Source: Aristolochia californica (Eukaryota > Streptophyta > Magnoliopsida > Piperales > Aristolochiaceae). From it: 64,000 nt of DNA. The stretch's first letter is position 1. Each line of letters opens with the position of its first letter. The stretch spans positions 16,749,013 through 16,813,012 of the forward strand of contig JARWKL010000007.1 in NCBI GenBank assembly GCA_029961685.1, read 5' to 3'. The notes below the pieces were generated by a model. It did no database searches and was not told the DNA's origin. It saw nothing but the letters and a program-made list of their open reading frames with translations. A program made the translations under genes and the position numbers. This document shows, in pieces, positions 37,593 through 50,300 of this stretch.

Positions 37593-39610
37593 AGGCTATA
37601 TTTTTGTAGGAAATTACTTTTGGATTGGGAGTCAACACTCAGTTAAAAATTCCCCGCCTCTCCCTTTTCCCGACGATTACAAAACCTTAGATATAAAAAC
37701 GATAAAGTGCTTACAATACCTAAAAATTACAGATACTCTTTGGAATTATCTCTCTCTACATATGTGGATTGTGTATTTCCATTTTAGATGTACACATTTT
37801 TCTTAAATCAAAACTTTGAGTTTTTCGCTCTCCCTTCATCCCATAAACAAAAAAGGCAAATTGATCACAACAAAATGAAAATTTTAAAAGTTGTTGTACG
37901 GAAAAAATTTAAAATGATAAAAAAAGTAAATAAATAAAATCTATTCACACACCACAAATGAACACAAAATTTTAGTTATCCCATTTTGGGAAATACCACT
38001 AGTCCAACACTAATATCTTGGAATTTTACATGAAGGAGATTTTTTCTACACATGTTTTAAAAATGGATATGCATGCTTGAAACATGTTAAAGATTCAAAT
38101 GACCTATGGATCCAAAGCTTTTAAAGAGAATAACAAACGCTCATTAAATTCTGAAGTTAACATGCGGTGGGATATTTGCCCGAGTCAAACAAACAATTAT
38201 TTTGTCCATTTTCAAAAAGTTGACCTAACAATCATAGATGATTGTCATGTGATTTGTCATGCGTAACGGGCTATATTTTTGTTAGAAATGACTTATGGAT
38301 TGGATGTCAACACTCAGTTAAAAATTGCCCGCTTCCCCCTTTTCCCGACGATTGCAAAACATTAGATACAAAAACGAAAAAAGGCTTACGGTCCCCAAAA
38401 ATTACAGACACTCTTTGATATTATCTCTCTCTACATTTGTGCATTGTGCATTTCCATTTTAGATGTACACTTTTTACGTAAATCAGAACTTTGAGTTTTC
38501 GCTCTCCCTTCATCCTGTAGAAAAAAAGGCAAATAGATCACAACAAAAGAAAAATTTTATAGTTGATGTGTGGAAAAAATTTTAAAAAATATCTAATATA
38601 CATAAAAAATATTTATTCACACACCACAAATGAACACAAATGCTTTCTTATCCAAGTTTGGGAAATTCCATTAGTCCAACCCAAATAGCTTGGAATTTTA
38701 CATGAAGGAGATTTTTTCTACACATGTTTTAAACATGGATGTACATGCTAGAAACATGTTAAAGATTCAAATGATCTATGGATCCAAAGCTTTTAAAGAG
38801 AATAACAAACGCACATTAAATTCTCAAGTGAACATGCGGTGGGATATTTACTCGAGTCTAACAAGTCATTATTTTGCCCAGTTTAAAAAATTTGACCTAA
38901 CCACCATAGATGATTGTAAAGTGTTTTATCATGCATAACGGGCTATTTTTTTTAAGAAATGACTTATGGATTGCAATTCAACACTCAGTTAAAATTCCTC
39001 GACCACCCATTTTTCCAGACGATTGCAAAACCTGAGATATAAAAACTAAAAAGAGCTTACAATCCCTAAAAATTACAGGCACTCTTCGGAATTATCTCTC
39101 TCTACATTTGTGTATTGAGCTTTTCCATTTTCGATGTAGACTTTTTTCTTAAATCAAAACTTTGAGTTTTCGTTCGCCCTTCATCCCGAAAACAAAAAAG
39201 GTGAAAAGCTCACTACAAAATAAAAATTTTATAGTTGATCTATGGAAAAAATTTAAAACAATAACAAATGTAAATTTAGAAAATTTATTCACACAACACA
39301 AATGAACACAAAAGTTTTGTTATCAGAGTTTGGGAAATTCCACTAGTTTAACCCTAATAGCTTAGAATTTTACAAGAAAGAGATTTCTTCTACACATGTT
39401 TTAAAAATGGATATGCATGTTTGAAACATGTTAAAGATGCAAATGAGCTATGGATGCAAAGATTTTAAAGAGAATAACAAACGCTCATTAAATTCTCAAG
39501 TGAACTTGCAGTGGGATATTTACCCGAGTCAAACATGCCATTATTTTGCCCATTTGCAAAAAGCTGACATAATAATCATAGATATTTTAAAGTGATTTGT
39601 CATGCGTGAT
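37593..39610 (+). repeat. A-B-C trimer (37593, 38268, 38940)
   Basis: A at 37593 has TTTAGTTATCCCATTTTGGG; B at 38268 has GCTTCCCCC and GGATGTACATGC; C at 38940 has GAGCTTTTCC, GTAGACTTTTTTC and AAATTTAGAAAATTT. In the first cycle the A and B of this trimer correspond to the single hybrid unit 2046. Confidence 0.92.
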
Positions 39611-40283
39611 GGGCTATATTTTTACAAGAAATGACTTTTGGATTGGGAGTCAACACTCAGTTAAAAATCCCCCGCCTCCCCCTTTTCCCGACGATTGCAA
39701 AACTTGAGGTATAAAAATGAAAAAGTGCTTACAATCCCTAAAAATTACTGACACACTTTGGAATTACCTCTCTCTACATTCGTGCGTGTTGCCTTTCCAT
39801 TTTAGATGTACACATTTTTCTTAAATCAAAACTTCGAGTTTTTCGTTCTCCCTTCATACCGTAAAAAAAAAGGTAAATAGATCACAACAAAATGAAAATT
39901 TTATAGTTGATGTACGGAAAAAAATTAAAACAATAAAAAAAGTAAATAAAGAAAACTTTTTCACGCACCACAAATTAACAGAAAAGTTTTGTTATCCAAG
40001 TTTGGGAAATTCCACTAGTCCAACTCTAATATCTTGGAATTTTACATGAAGGAGATTTTTTCTACACATGTTTTAAAAATGGATATGCATGCTAGAAACA
40101 TGTTAAAGATTCAAATGACCTATGGATCCAAAGCTTTTAAAGAAAATAAAAAACACTCATTAAATTCTCAAGTGAACGTGCGGTGGGATATTTGCCCAAG
40201 TCAAACCAACCATTTTCTTGCCCATTTTCAAAAAGTTGACCTAACAATCAAAGATGATTGTAAAGTGATTTGTCATGCGTAAC
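39611..40283 (+). repeat. Reference class A unit
   Basis: A complete 673-bp class A unit. In order it holds GGGCTATATTTTT-like start (39611), GGATTGGGAGTC, the C-rich tract CCCCCGCCTCCCCC, a GTATAAAAA stretch, TCTCTCTACATT, CTTCGAGTTTTTCG, an A/T-rich segment, CACACACCACAAAT, CCACTAGTCCAACTCTAA, GGATATGCATGCTAG and an A-type end (GCCCAAGTCAAACCAACC). Class A differs from B and C at all of these diagnostic stretches. It also carries the local variant CGTGCGTGTTGCC shared with units 3395 and 24047. Confidence 0.93.
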
Positions 40284-41625
40284 AGGCTATATTTTATTAA
40301 GAAATAACTTATGGATTGGAAGTCAACACTCAATTACAAATCGCCCGCCTCCCCCTTTTCCCGATGATCGGAAACCATTAGATATAAAAACGAAAAAGTG
40401 CTTACGGTGCCTAAAAATTACAGACACTGTTTGGAATTATCTCTCTACATTTGTGCATTGTGCATTTCTGTTTGAGATGTACACTTTTTTCATAAATCAG
40501 AACTTTGTGTTTTCGCTCTCCTTTGATCTTGTAAAAAGAAAAGGCAAATAGATCACAACAAAATAAAAATTTTATAGTTGATGTGTGGAAAATTTTTTAA
40601 ACAATAACTAATGTAAATAAAAAATATTTATTCACACACCACAAATGAACCCAAAAGTTTTATTATCCATGTTTGGGAAATTCCATTAGTCCAACCCCAA
40701 TACATTGGAATTTTACATGAAGGAGCTTTTTTCTACACGTTTTAAAAATGGATATGCATGCTTGAAACATGTTAAACATTCAAATGACCTATGGATCTAA
40801 AGCTTTTAAAGAGAATAAAAAACGCTCATTAAATTCTAAAGTGAACATGCGGTGGGATATTTACCCGAGTCTAACAAGTCATTATTTTGCCCATTTTAAA
40901 AAAATTGACCTAACAATCATAGATGAATGTAAAGTGCTTTATCATGCGTAATGGGCTATATTTTTGTAAGAAATGACTTATGGATTGCAATTCAACACTC
41001 AGTTAAAAATCCTCTGCTACCCATTTTTCCTGACGATTGCAAAACCTAAGATATAAAAATTAAAAAGAGCTTACAATCCCTAAAAATTACAGACACACTT
41101 CGGAATTATCTCTCTCTACATTTTTGCATTGTGCTTTTCCATTTTAGATGTACACTTTTTTCTTAAATCAAAACATTGAGTTTTCGCTCTCCCTTCATCC
41201 TTAAAACAAAAAAGGCAAAAAGGTCACAACAAAATAAAAAATTTACAGTTGCTGTATGGAAAAAATTTAAAACAATAACAAATGTAAATAAAGAAAATTT
41301 ATTCACACAACACAAATGAACACAAAAGTTTTGTTATCCAAGTTTGGGAAATTCCACTAGTTTAACCCTAATAGCTTGGAATTTTACAAGAAAGAGATTT
41401 CTTCTACACATGTTTTAAAAATGGATATGCATGTTTGAAACATGTTAACGATGCAAATGAGCTATGGATGCAAATCTTTCAAAGAGAATAACAAACAATC
41501 ATTAAATTCTCAAGTGAACTTGCGGTGGGATATTTACCCGAGTCAAACATGCCATTATTTTGCCCCTCTGGAAAAAGCGGACATAATAATCATAGATGAT
41601 TGTAAAGTGATTTATCATGCGTAAT
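39611..41625 (+). repeat. A-B-C trimer (39611, 40284, 40953)
   Basis: A has GCGTGTTGCC and an end with CCATTTTCTTGCCC; B at 40284 has ATTAAGAAATAAC; C at 40953 has GACACACTTCGG and an end with GCCCCTCTGGAAAAAGCGG, which returns in unit 44764 (GCCCCTTTGGAAAAAGCGG). Confidence 0.92.
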
Positions 41626-43471
41626 GGGCTATATTTTTGTAAGAAATGACTTTTGGATTGGGAGTCAACACTCAGTTAAAAATCCCCGCCTCTCACTTTT
41701 CCCGACAATTGCAAAACCTGAGATATAAAACCGAAAAAATGCTTACAATCCCTAAAAATTACAGACACTCCTTCGAATTATCTCTCTCTACATTTGTGCA
41801 TTGTGAATTTTTGTTTTAGATGTACACATTTTTCTTAAATCAAAACTTCGAGTTTTACGCTCTCCCTTAATCATCGTAAAAAAAATAGGCAAATAGATCA
41901 CAACAAAATGAAAATTTTATAGTTGATGTACAGAATATTTAAAACAATAAAAAAATTAAATAAAGAAAATTTATTCACACACCACAAATGAACACAAGTT
42001 TTGTTATCCAAGTTTGGGAAATTCCACTAGTCCAACAATAATTGCTTGGAATTTTACATGAAGGAGATATTTTCTACACATGTTTTAAAAATGGATGTAG
42101 ATGCTTGAAACTTATTAAGATTCAAATGACCTATGGATCCAAAGCTTTTAAAGAGAATAAAAAACGCTTATTAAATTCTCAACTGAACTTGCGGTGGGAA
42201 AAAATCCCCCGCCTCCCCCTTTTCCTGACAATTGCAACACCTGAGATATAAAAACGAAAAAGTGCTTACAATGCCTAAAAATGATAGACACTCTTTGGAA
42301 TTATGTCTTTCTAAATTTGTGCATTGTGGATTTCTGCTTTAGATGTACACATTTTTTTTAAATCAAAACTTCGAGTTCTTCGTTCTCCCTTCATCCCGTA
42401 AACAAAAAAGGCAAATAGATCACAACAAAAGGAAAATTTTATAGTTGATGTATGGAAAAAATAAAAAAAATAAAAAAGTAAATAAATAAAATTTATTGAG
42501 ACACCACAAAAGAACACAAAAGTTTTGTTATCAAAGTTTGGGAAATTCCACTAGTCCAACACTAATATCTTGGAATTTTACATGAAGGAGATTTTTTCTA
42601 CACATGTTTTAAAAATGGATATGCATGCTAGAAACATGTTAAATATTCAAATGACCTATGGATCCAAAGCTTTTAAAGAGAATAAAAAACGCTCATTAAA
42701 TTCTCAAGTGAACGTGCGGTGGGAAATTTGCCCGAGTCAAACAAGCCATTATTTTGCCCATTTTTAAAAAGTTGACCTAACAAACATAGATGCTTGTAAA
42801 GTGATTTGTCAAGCGTAATGGGCTATATTTTTGTAAGAAATGACATATGGATTGGAAGTCAACACTCAGTTACAAATCGCCCGCCTCCCCCTTTTCCCGA
42901 CGATTGCAAAACCTTAGATATAAAAATGAAGAAAGTGCTTACAATCCCTAAAAATTACAGTCACACTTCGGAATTATCTCTCTCTACATTTGTGCATTGT
43001 GCTTTTCCATTTTAGATGTACACTTTTTTCTTAAAACAAAACATTGAGTTTTCGGTCTCCCTTCATCCTGAAAACAAAAAAGGCAAAAAGGTCACAACAA
43101 AATAAAAATTTTATAGTTGCTGTATGGAAAAAAATTAAAACAATAAAAAATGTAAATAAAGAAAATTTATTCACACAACACAAATGAACACAAAAGTTTT
43201 GTTATCCAAGTTTGGGAAATTCCACTAGTTTAACCCTAATAGCTTGGAATTTTACAAAAAAGAGATTTCTTCTACACAAGTTTTAGAAATGGATATGCAT
43301 CTTTGATACATGTTAACGATGCAAATGAGCTATGGATGCAATGCTTTTAAATAACAAACGCTCATTAAATTCTCAAGTGAACTTGCGGTGGGATATTTAC
43401 CCGAGTGAAACATGCCATTATTTTTCCCATAATAATCATAGATGATTGTAAAGAGATTTACCATGCGTAAT
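41626..43471 (+). repeat. Fused A-A unit pair (41626-42819) and B/C unit 42820
   Basis: Interval 41626-42819 is 1194 bp, about 150 bp short of two units. At 42198-42202 an end fragment (AACTTGCGGTGGGA) runs straight into AAAAATCCCCCGCC of a new A unit, so the unit boundary motif is lost. Unit 42820 starts as B (GTTACAAATCGCCC), becomes C by about 42960, and has two small gaps (near 43351 and 43429). Confidence 0.88.
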
Positions 43472-45434
43472 GGGCTATATTTTTGTAAGAAATGACTTTT
43501 GGATTGGGACTCAACACTCAGTTAAAAATCCCCCGCCTCCCCCTTTTCCAGATGATTGCAAAACCTGAGATATTAAAACGAAAAAGTGCTTACTACCCCT
43601 AAAAATTATAGACACTCTTTGGAATTATGTCTCTGTACGTTTGTGCATTGTACATTTCTGTTGTAGATGTACACATTTTTCTTAAATCAAAACTTCGAGT
43701 TTTTTGCTCTCCCTTCATCCCGCAAACAAAAACGGCAAATAGATCACAACAAAATGAATATTTTATAGTTGTTGTACAGAAAAAATTTAAAACAATAAAA
43801 AAATTAAATAAAGAAAATTTATTCACACATCACAAATGAACACAAAAGTTTAGTTATCCAATTTTGGGAAATTCCACTAGGCCAACATTAATATCTTGGA
43901 AATTTACATGAAGGAGAATTTTTCTACACATGTTTTAAAAAAGGATATGCATGCTTGACACATGTTAAAGATTCAAATGACCTATGGATCCAATGCTTTT
44001 AAAGAGAATAACAAACGCTCATTAAATTCTCAAGTGAACGTGCGGTGGGAAATTTGCCCGAGTCAAACATGCCATTATTTTGCCCATTTTCAAAAAGTTA
44101 ACCTAACAATCATAGATGATTGTAAAGTGATTTGTCAAGCGTAACGGGCTACATTTTTTTAAGAAATGACTTATTGATTGCAATTCAACACTCAGTTAAA
44201 AATTCTCTTCCACCCTTTTTTCCCAATGATCGCAAAACCTGAAATATAAAAGCTAAAAAGAGCTTGCAATCCCTAAAAATTACTGACACTCTTCGGAATT
44301 ATCTCTCTCTACATTTGTGCAATGTGCTTTTCCATTTTAGATCTACTCTTTTTTCTTAAATCAAAACTTTGAGTTTTCGCTCTCCCTTCATCCCGAAAAC
44401 AAAAAAGGCAAATAGATCACAAGAAAATAAAAAAATTTATAGTTGATGTGTGGAAAAAATTTAAAACAATAACTAATGTAAATAAAAAATATTTATTCAC
44501 ACACCACAAATGAACACAAAAGTTATGTTATCCAAGTTTGGGAAATTCCATTAGTCCAACCCTAATAGCTTGGAATTTTACATGAAGGAGATTTTTTCTA
44601 CACATGTTTTAAAAATAGATATGCATGCTTGAAACATGTTAAGGATTCAAATGACCAATGGATCCAAAGCTTTTAAAGGGAATAACAAGTCATTATTTTG
44701 CCCATTTTCAAAAATTTGACCTAACAATCAAAGATGATTGTAAAGTGATTTATCCTGTATATTGGGCTATATTTTTTGTAAGAAATGACTTATGGATTGC
44801 AATTCAACACTCAGTTAAAAATCCTCCGCCACCCATTTTTCCCGACGACAAAATCTGAGATATAAAAACTAAAAAAAGCTTACAATCCCTAAAAATTACA
44901 GTCACTCTACTGAATTATCTCTCTCTACATTGGTGCATTGAGATTTTCCATTTTAGATGTACACTTTTTTCTTAAATCTAAACTTTGAGTTTTCGCTCAC
45001 CCTTCATCCCGAAAACAAAACAGGCAAAATGCTCACATGAAAATAAAAATTTTATAGTTGATGTATGGAAAAAATTTAAAACAATAACAAAGGTAAATAA
45101 AGAAAATTTATTCACACAACACAAATGAACACAAAAGTTTTGTTATCCAAGTTTGGGAAATTCCACTAGTTTAACCCTAATAGCTTGGAATTTTACAAGA
45201 AAGTGATTTCTTCTACACATGTTTTAAAAATGGATATGCAAGTTTGAAACATGTTAACGATGCAAATGGGCTATGGATACAAAGCTTTTAAAGGGAATAA
45301 CAAACGCTCATTAGATTCTCAAGTGAACTTGCGGTGGGATATTTACCCGAGTCAAACATGCCATTATTTTGCCCCTTTGGAAAAAGCGGACATAATAATC
45401 ATAGATAATTGGAAAGTGATTTATCATGCGTAAC
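43472..45434 (+). repeat. Units A-C/B-C (43472, 44146, 44764)
   Basis: A at 43472 is the TTTAGTTATCC sub-variant with an A end (GGGAAATTTGCCC). It leads to the C2-type start at 44146 (GATCTACTC), which turns to B near 44410 and has lost 56 bp at 44683-44688. C at 44764 ends in GCCCCTTTGGAAAAAGCGG like unit 40953. Confidence 0.88.
44683..44688 (+). other. 56-bp internal deletion, copy 1
   Basis: AGGGAATAACAAGTCATTATT joins a point just before the usual AACGCTCATTAAATTC to GTCATTATTTTGCCC. The missing stretch is flanked in intact units by AACAA on both sides (AATAACAAACG and TCTAACAAGTC). The same join occurs at 46645-46650. Confidence 0.85.
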
Positions 45435-47397
45435 GGGCTATATTTTTGTAGGAAATGACTTTTGGATTGGGAGTCAACACTCAGTTAAAAATCCCCCGCC
45501 TCTCCCTTTTCCCGACAATTGCAAAACCTGAGATATAAAAACAAAAAAATGCTTACAATCCCTAAAAATTACAGACACTCCTTCGAATTATCTCTCTCCA
45601 CATTTGTGCATTGTGCATTTTTGTTTTAGATGGAAACATTTTTCTTAAATCAAAACTTCAAGTTTTGCGCTCTCCCTTCATCATCGTAAACAAAATAGGC
45701 AAATAGATCACAACAAAATGAAAATTTTGTATTTGATGTACAAAAAAATTTTAAAACAATAAAAAATGTAAATAAATAAAATTTATTCACACACCACAAA
45801 TGAACACAAGTTTTGTTATCCAAGTTTGGGAAATTCCACTAGTCCAACACTAATTGCTTGGAATTTTACATGAAGGAGATATTTCCTACACATGTTTTAA
45901 AAATGGATGTAGATGCTTGAAACTTATTAAAGATTCAAATGACCTATGGATCCAAAGCTTTTAAAGAGAATAACAAACACTCATTAAATTCTCAAGTGAA
46001 CGTGCGGTGGTATATATACCCGAGTCTAACAAGTCATTATTTTGCCCATTTTAGAAAATTTTACCTAACAATCATAGAAGATTGTAAAGTGATTTATCAT
46101 GCGTAACGGGCTATATTTTTGTAAGAAATAACTTATGGATTGCAATTCAACACTCATTTAAAAATCCTCCGCCACCCATTTTTTTCGACGATTGCAAAAC
46201 CCGAGATATAAAAACTAAAAAGATCTTACAATCCCTAAAAATTACAGACACTCTTCAGAATTATTTCTCTCTACATTTGTGCATTGTGTTTTTCCATTTT
46301 GGACGTACACTTTTTTCTTAAATCAGAACTTTGAGTTTTCACTCTCCCTTCATCCCGTAAACATCGAAGGCAAATAGATCACAACAAAATAAAAAAATTT
46401 ATAATTCATGTGTGGAAAAAATTTAAAACAATAACTATTGTATATAAAAAATATTTATTCACACACCACAAATGAACTCAAAAGTTTTGTTATCCAAGTT
46501 TGGGAAATTCCATTAGTCCAACCCTAATAGCTTGGAATTTTACATGAAGGAGATTTTTTCTACACATGTTTTAAAAATGGATATGCATGCTTGAAACATG
46601 CTAAAGATTCAAATGACCAATGGATCCAAAGCTTTTAAAGAGAATAACAAGTCATTATTTTGCCCATTTTCAAAAATTTGACCTAACAATCATAAATGAT
46701 TGTAAAGTGATTTATCCTGTGTAATGGGCTATATTTTTGTAAGAAAAGACTTATGGATTCCAATTCAACACTCAGTTAGAAATCCTCCGCAACCCATTTT
46801 TCCCGACGTTTACAAAATCTGAGATATAAAAACTAAAAAGAGCTTACAATCCCAAAAACTTACAGTCACTCTTCGGAATTATCTCTCTCTACATTTGTGC
46901 ATTGAGCTTTTCCATTTTAGATGTACACTTTTTTCTTAAATCAATACTTCGAGTTTTCGCTCTCCCTTCATCTCGAAAACAAAAAAGGCAAAATGCTCAC
47001 AAGAAAATAAAAATGTTATAGTTGATGTATGGAAAAATTTTAAAACAAAAACAAAAGTAAATAAAAAAAATTTATTCACACAACTCAAATGAACACAAAA
47101 GTTTGTTATCCAAGTTTGGGAAATTCCACTAGTTTAACCATAATAGGTTGGAATTTTACAAGAAGGAGATTTCTTCAACACATGTTTTAAAAATGGATAT
47201 GCCTGTTTGAAACATGTTAATAAAGCAAATGAGCTATGGATGCAAAGCTTTTAAAGAGAATAACAAACGCTCATTAAATTCTCAAGTGAAGTTGCGGTGG
47301 GATATTTACCCGAGTCAAACATGCCATTATTTTGCCCATTACCAAAAAGCTGAGATAATAATCATTGAAGATTGTAAAGTGATTTGTCATGCGTAAC
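45435..47397 (+). repeat. Units A/B-C/B-C (45435, 46108, 46726)
   Basis: A at 45435 shares GACAATTGC, CTCCTTCGAATT and CATCATCGTAAA with unit 41626 and switches to a B end after about 45860 (GAGTCTAACAAGTC). Unit 46108 starts like 10724 (GATCTTAC, TTGGACGTACAC), becomes B near 46330 and has the same 56-bp loss as 44146. C at 46726 has AAAATCTGAG like 44764. Confidence 0.88.
46645..46650 (+). other. 56-bp internal deletion, copy 2
   Basis: Same breakpoint as at 44683 (AATAACAAGTCATT). Units 44146 and 46108 are both exactly 618 bp, against ~673 bp for intact neighbours. Confidence 0.85.
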
Positions 47398-50300
47398 GGG
47401 CTATATTTTTGTTAGAAATGACTTTTGGATTGGGAGTCAACACTCAGTTAAAAATCCCCCGCCTCCCCTTTTTCCCGACGATTCCAAAACCTGAGATATA
47501 CAAACGAAAAAGTGCTTACCATCCCTAAAAATTATAGACACTCTTTGGAATTATCTCTCTCTACATTTGTGCATTGTGCATTTCCGTTTTAGATGTACAA
47601 ATTTTTATTAAATCAAAACTTCGAGTTTTTCGCTCTCATTTCATTCCGTAAACAAAAAGGGCAAATAGATCACAACAAAATGAAAATTTTATAGTCTATG
47701 TACGGAAAAAATTTAAAACAATAAAAAAAGTAAGTAAAAAATTTTTTTTCACATACCACAAATGAACGCAAACGTTTTGTTATCCAAGTTTGGGAAATTT
47801 CACTAGTACAACACTAATATCTTGGAATTTTACATGAAGGAGATTTTTTCTACACATGTTTCAAAAATTGATATGCATGCTAGAAACATGTTAAAGATTC
47901 AAATGACCTATGGATCCAAAGCATTTAAAGAGAATAACAAACGTTCATTAAATTCTCAAGTGAACGTGTGGTGGGATATCTGCCCGAGTCAAATAAGCCA
48001 TTATTTTGCCCATTTTTAAAAAGATGACCTAACAAACATAGATGCTTGTAAAGTGATTTGTCATGCGTAATGGGCTATATTTTTGTAAGAAATGGCTTAT
48101 GGATTGGAAGTCAACAATCAGTTAAAAATCACCTGCCTCCCCCTTTTCCCGACGATTGCAAAACCATAGATATAAAAACGAAAAAGTGCTTACGATCCCT
48201 AAAAATTACAGACACTCTTTGGAATTATCTCTCTCAACATTTGTGCATTGTGCATTTCCATTTTAGATATACACTTTTTTCTTAAATCAGAACATTGAGT
48301 TGTCGCTCTCCCTTTATCCCGTAAACAGAAAAGGCAATTAGATCACAACAAAATAAAAATTTTATAGTTGATGTGTGGACAAAATTTAAAACAATAACTA
48401 ATGTAAATAAAAAATATTTATTCGCACACTACAAATGAACACAAAAGTTTTGTTATCCAAGTTTGGGAAATTCCATTCGTCCAACCCTAATAGCTTGGAA
48501 TTTTACATGAAGGAGATTTTTTCTACACATGTTTTAAAAATGGAAATGCATGCTTAAAACATGTTAAATATTCAAATGACCTATGGATCTAAAGCTTTTA
48601 AAGATAATAACAAACACTCATTAAATTCTAAAGTGAACGTGCGGTGGGATATTTACCCGAGTCTAACAAGTCATTATTTTGCCCATTTTCAAAAATTTGA
48701 CCTAACAATCATAGATGATTATAAAGTGATTTATCATGTGTCATGGGCTATATTTTTGTAATAAATGACTTATGGATTGCAATACAACACTCAGTTAAAA
48801 ATCCGCCGCTGCCCATTTTTCCCGACGATTGCAAAACCTGATATATAAAAAGTAAAAAGAGTTTACAATCCCTAGAAATTATAGACACTCTTCGGAATTA
48901 TCTCTCTCTACATTGTGCATTGTGCTTTTCCATTTTAGATGTACACTTTTTTCTTAAATCAAAACTTTGAGTTTTCGCTCTCCCTTCATCCCGAAAACAA
49001 AAAAGGCAAAATGCGCACAACAAAATAAAAATTTTATAGTTGATGTATGGAAAAAATTTAAAACAACAAAAAAATTAAATAAAGAAAATTTATTGACACA
49101 CCACAAATGAACACAAAAGTTTTGTTATCAGAGTTTGGGAAATTCCACTAGTACAACACTAATATCTTGGAATTTTACATGAAGGAGATTTTTTCTACAC
49201 ATGTTTTAAAAATGGATATGCATGCTAGAAACATGTTAAAGGTTCAAATGACCTATGGATCCAAAGATTTTAAAGAGAATAACAAACGCTCATTAAATTC
49301 TCAAGTGAACGTGCAGTGGGAAATTTGCCCGAGTAAAACAATCAATTATTTTGCCCATTTTCAAAAAGTTGACCTAACAATCATAGATGATTTTAAAGTG
49401 ATTTGTCTTGCGTAATGGGCTACATTTTTGTAAGAAATGACTTATGGATTGGAAGTCAACACTCAGTAAAAATCGCCCGCCTCCCCCTTTTCCCGACAAT
49501 TGTAAAACCTTAGATATAAAAATGAAAAACTGCTTACGATCCGTTAAAATTACAAACACTCTTTGGAATTATCTCTCTCAACATTTGTGCATTGTGCATT
49601 TACATTTTAGATATACTCTTTTTTCTTAAATCAGAACATTGAGTTTTCTCGCTCCCTTCATCCCGTAAACAGAAAAGGCAATTAGATCACAACAAAATAA
49701 AAATTTTATAGTTGATGTGTGGAAAAAAATTTAAAACAATAACTAATGTAAATAAAAAATATTTATTTACACACCACAAATGAACACAAAAGTTTTGTTA
49801 TCCAAGTTTGGGAAATTCCATTAGTCCAACCCTAATAGCTTGGAATTTTACATGAAGGAGATTTTTTCTACACATGTTTTAAAAATGGATATGCATGCTT
49901 CAAACATGTTAAAGATTCAAATGACCTATGGATCCAAAGCTTTTAAAGAGAATAACAAACGCTCATTAAATTCTCAAGTGAACGTGTGGTGGGATATTTA
50001 CCCGAGTCTAACAACTCATTATTTTATGATTTTCAAAAATTTGACCTAACAATCATAGATGATTGTAAAGTGATTTATCATGCGTAATGGGCTATATTTT
50101 TGTAATAAATGACTTATGGATTGCAATTCAACACTCAGTTAAAAATCCTCCGCTACCCATTTTTCTAGACGATTGTAAAACCTGAGATGTAATAACGAAA
50201 AAGTGCTTACTATCCCTAAAAATTACAGACACTCTTTGGAATTATGTCTCTCTACATTTGTGCATTGTGCATTTCCATTTTAGATGTACACATTTTTCTT

